Assembly (NCBI GenBank): GCA_947034885.2
Contig: OZ019759.1
Location: 746,501 to 810,500, forward strand
Source: Thuidium tamariscinum
Taxonomy: Eukaryota; Streptophyta; Bryopsida; Hypnales; Thuidiaceae
Length of the DNA: 64,000 nucleotides
Direction: 5' to 3'
Shown: in pieces, positions 60,966-64,000 of the stretch
Position numbering within the stretch: position 1 is the first letter of the stretch
Layout: every line of letters starts with the position of its first letter
Translations under genes and position numbers: made by a program
Notes under the pieces: generated by a model
Database searches by the model: none
What the model was told of the DNA's origin: nothing
What the model saw: the letters and a program-made list of their open reading frames with translations, nothing else

Positions 60966-61109
60966 ATTCTGTTGATTTGGATACTGGCATTGACAACATT
61001 AGTAAGTTTTTGTTCATTTTGTACAAATTAACAAAAATGTGTTATTGTTATTGTTGATGAATAATGCAATGACAATCAACAAAAATATGTTGAATTTTTA
61101 AAGAATCTT

Positions 61110-62830
61110 TTAAAATCTTTTAGGGAATCTTTTGAAAATCTTTTGAAATTTTCATTCAAAATCTCTTAAGAATCTGATTTAGAATCTTTTGGAAATCTTC
61201 AATCTAAACATCTATTAGAATCTTTTTGAATTTGGAGGAATGATTTATAATTAGAAGTTCATGAAGTCCATTATAACTAATTATAAAAAATTAAGAAATA
61301 AAATATCAAATCCAAATTTTATTCAAATATTTCATATGATAAAATACTATTTTGAATTTCATTTGAATTTTAGAAGAATTCTAATGGAATTCAAAATCTA
61401 TATCAAATTTCATACAAATAATTTGATTATGTTCAAGTTTCACATTGTATAGCACTAAAATTTGAATAGTTTCAAAGTCAAATTGAACTATTGAATATTA
61501 TTATTCAAATTTATAAAACTAAAATTTTTAAATTCTATTATATATTGACAATTATATCATAGCCATTTCTTAATATTAAATTATATATTCAAAATATACA
61601 ACAATCAAATGATATACATCTATAGCTAACTATTTATCTATAGTTTTTTTTATATCTTTATATTTTTATCTTTTTCTATATAAATTGGACCATAGGATAT
61701 AATTTGACTACATGTTGTGTAAAAATTTCAAAGGAAAATAAGGATTAAATTACATTTGCAAATACATTACCAAAAATGCAAAAAAACTTTGGATTCTAAT
61801 CTCAAATTATTGAAAAATTAGTAATGACTATCCATCTCCTAACAAAATGCTTGTCAATTTTTTAGAATATGTTGAATTTTATTAAAATTTTCACCACTAA
61901 AACTAAATTAAAATACAAATTATATATATATAAATTTAATCCTAAAGTTTTTTGATGTGAACCAAAAGTGTATGTGCGCATACTACTAGAAAATGATGTT
62001 CAATTTAATATTAAATTATCAAATTTATTTGAAAGTAGAAACTATATTTATTGTAAATTTTATTTGATTCAATATTAATCTACAAATGCTTACCAAATAC
62101 TTTTGTTAATTTTAATATTTGAACAGCCTCATTCAATTAAAAAAAATTCTAGTCGTTAGTTTCTTATTTTTATTTAGAAGAGTTTGAAATGTTTTTTGTT
62201 CCCTATTGAAAAAGTTTCTAAACCATTTTTAAATTAGGAGATTCATTTTGAAATAGGCAAAACTTGAACTTCAATCTACATTTTCCCTTCAAATTGTCTT
62301 GAAATACTAATCCTATGTATTTTCAACCTAAGACTACAAATTGTAAATCATTATAAAAATTTTCACTTTAAAAAAAAAAATCATTATTATAATTTTTAGT
62401 GAGTAAATGTGAAAATGAATTTGTAAATATTTCAAACATCTTTACATTTACATAAGAACTAAAAGTAGCAATGAAGATTGTATGAACATTTTTTTAAATA
62501 TTTTTTTCATACAATTAAAATACCTAGAGTATGCATTCTAAAACAAAATTTAAAGTGAAATTACATTTATTTTATTATATGATTGATAAGTGCAATATTG
62601 GTATTATTGCATTGGAAAAAATGTATTTTTTGATTTAAAATGTTCTTTTCTAAAAATGTCATGGATAAATGAAAAGGTTTCAATTTTTTTTAAATGAAAT
62701 AAAATTTATTTAAATTAGAGTATACGATTTTATAATCTAGTGTTTTACCGTATGTAATGTTCAAAAGTATTTAGGTTTAGAAGAGTTTCAAATTAATTTT
62801 TCCTAACTCAATCATTAAAAATTTAGTGAT
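61110..62830. other. Very AT-rich gene-free region
   Basis: Dominated by AATCTTTTRRAA and AT runs. No coding or RNA signal found. Confidence 0.5.
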
Positions 62831-62840
62831 CTTTAAAATC

Positions 62841-63513
62841 AATAGACTTTGGCTGCCATTTAGACAAAGAAAAACAACTTTTTCAAAAAAACTTTCACTA
62901 ACAAAAGTTGTCATATTCAACTAAATTTCATCTCCAAAAATCCATAAGAGGATTTCTAGGCCCTTAGAAGATCGTTTCAGGGGTGTTCCCTGAAACTATT
63001 CCCACTGCTGTAGACCAACCCCTTGCTGGTTTGAATTTTGAAAAAAAAATTAAAATTTTTTTCCCAAGAACTTCAGAATGTATTAAAAAGAAAAATAATG
63101 ATTTAAAAAAATATTTTAAAAATATTTTTTAATTAATTAAAATTAACAAATAATTAGTATTTTCTGATGTGGTAGTCGCTCGACCACATCATCATCGCGT
63201 TCCTAGCGTTTTCAATGCGTTCTCAACGTTTGCAGTCTTATAAACTAGCTAGAGTTCCTCTTATGGCATATGAGATTTAGAGTTTTCAATCAAAAGTTAT
63301 GGAAAAAAATTAGAGAAGGATTGGAATGAACAATGTATTTGACACTTTAAAAAACCTTCTCTGATTTTTGCCCATAGTTTTTGATTGAAAGCTTTAAATC
63401 TCATATGGATTTTTTGGAGATGAAAGTTAGTTGAATATGACAACTTTTCTTATTTGGAAGTTTTTTCTAAAGTGTTGTTTTTCTATGTTTAAATGGCCAT
63501 CAAAGTCTACTGA
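62841..63513. repeat. Nested inverted repeats
   Basis: Outer arms are about 62841-62946 and 63405-63513 (AAAGTTGTCATATTCAACTAA against TTAGTTGAATATGACAACTTT type matches). Inside, a second inverted repeat has arms about 63267-63320 and 63355-63407 (CATATGAGATTTAGAG... against ...CTTTAAATCTCATATG). The arms of the two overlap at their junction. This looks like degenerate MITEs or a disrupted foldback. Confidence 0.65.
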
Positions 63514-63595
63514 TTTTAACATATTTAAGAAAAAACAAGAGGAAACTTGATAAAAGAAAACTTATTTCTTCTATAGTTGAGGAACACTATGGATG

Positions 63596-64000
63596 GTGTG
63601 ATGGTTGAGGACCTAGGTGGTAGGTTTTGTTGCTATGGCGGATTGGGTGACCTAGCGGGTGTTGATGTGGCGGTTTAGATGACGTAGCGGAGTCTACTAA
63701 TGTGGCCATTTAGGTGATGTGGCAGTTGCCACGTGACACTCTTCATGATAATCTCATTTTTTTTTTAAATTTAAAAAATCATTGACAAAATTAACAAGTT
63801 TTTGTTAATAAATTAGCATGCTTTTGTTGACAATCAAGAACTTTTTGATAGAAAAATTAATAAATTTTTGTTAATTTTGAACAAACTTTTGTTGACAATA
63901 ATAAATTTTTGTTAATTTTTTAACAAATTTTTGTTGATAACTACCCAAATTAACATGTCTAAATCAACAAAAAATTGAACAACCAAAATCAACACTTTTC
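63596..64000. repeat. Short degenerate repeats at the right edge
   Basis: 63600-63760 has repeated GATGTGGCGGTTTAG / GACGTAGCGG words. 63780-64000 has TTTTTGTTAATTTT / AACAAATTTTTGTTGA words. The second type also flanks the 749-bp palindrome (60190-60216 and 61000-61090), so that palindrome sits in a similar sequence background. Confidence 0.5.

Overview
The window is AT-rich nuclear DNA from a land plant or close streptophyte. The evidence is spliceosomal introns, plant-type telomere words (TTTAGGG/CCCTAAA) scattered in the DNA, a plant-style SUVR histone methyltransferase, and relics of plant-type RECQL5 and RMI1. A bryophyte, possibly a liverwort, is my guess, but the sequence does not prove it. 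There is no operon, CRISPR array or rRNA, and no convincing intact tRNA. Almost everything readable is a transposable element, an element-borne gene or a decaying copy of a host gene.

Layout. (1) 0.5-11.7 kb: a DDE-like transposase gene on + (two exons, three in-frame TAG stops) converges on a - strand gene with a coiled coil, a zinc finger and a complete SUVR-type pre-SET/SET/post-SET module. Their introns and flanks are saturated with the palindromic word GTAC. (2) 4.6-5.4, 11.8 and 13.2-14.8 kb: tandem repeats. (3) 15.9-19.5 kb, -: a decayed gene with a ParB/sulfiredoxin-like 'NGQHS' motif and a possible methyltransferase-like C-terminus. Its non-coding DNA carries a 19-bp palindrome, TATCTTCGA-N-TCGAAGATA. 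(4) 22-34.6 kb, -: head-to-tail fragments of three host genes (RMI1, a PRP3-like splicing factor and RECQL5), still with introns, all damaged. (5) Two related elements, here called B1 (29,506-33,291) and B2 (38,424-42,409). They have TG...CA ends and 5-bp target duplications, show no paired LTRs, carry a ~630-codon ORF and are rich in CCGG. B1 sits in an RMI1 intron; B2 splits an hAT transposase. (6) 36.3-43.2 kb, -: that hAT transposase, with five TAG stops. (7) 44.5-53.5 kb: mostly gene-free repeats. (8) 54.4-58.7 kb, +: a DUF7869-type transposase relic and a partial second copy, preceded by six more copies of the 19-bp palindrome. (9) 59.5-64 kb: a minisatellite, a 749-bp near-perfect palindrome and nested inverted repeats.

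How it fits together. Three element groups each seem to carry their own short palindromic word in non-coding DNA (GTAC, CCGG, or the 19-mer). Two of them carry possible chromatin or DNA-modifying proteins (SET methyltransferase; ParB/methyltransferase-like). Such arrays could be binding sites for element-encoded factors, as VANC proteins do for VANDAL elements of Arabidopsis. That is inference. Decay is mostly by in-frame C-to-T-type nonsense changes: about 22 TAG, 5 TGA and 1 TAA, with few frameshifts. This fits deamination of methylated cytosine.
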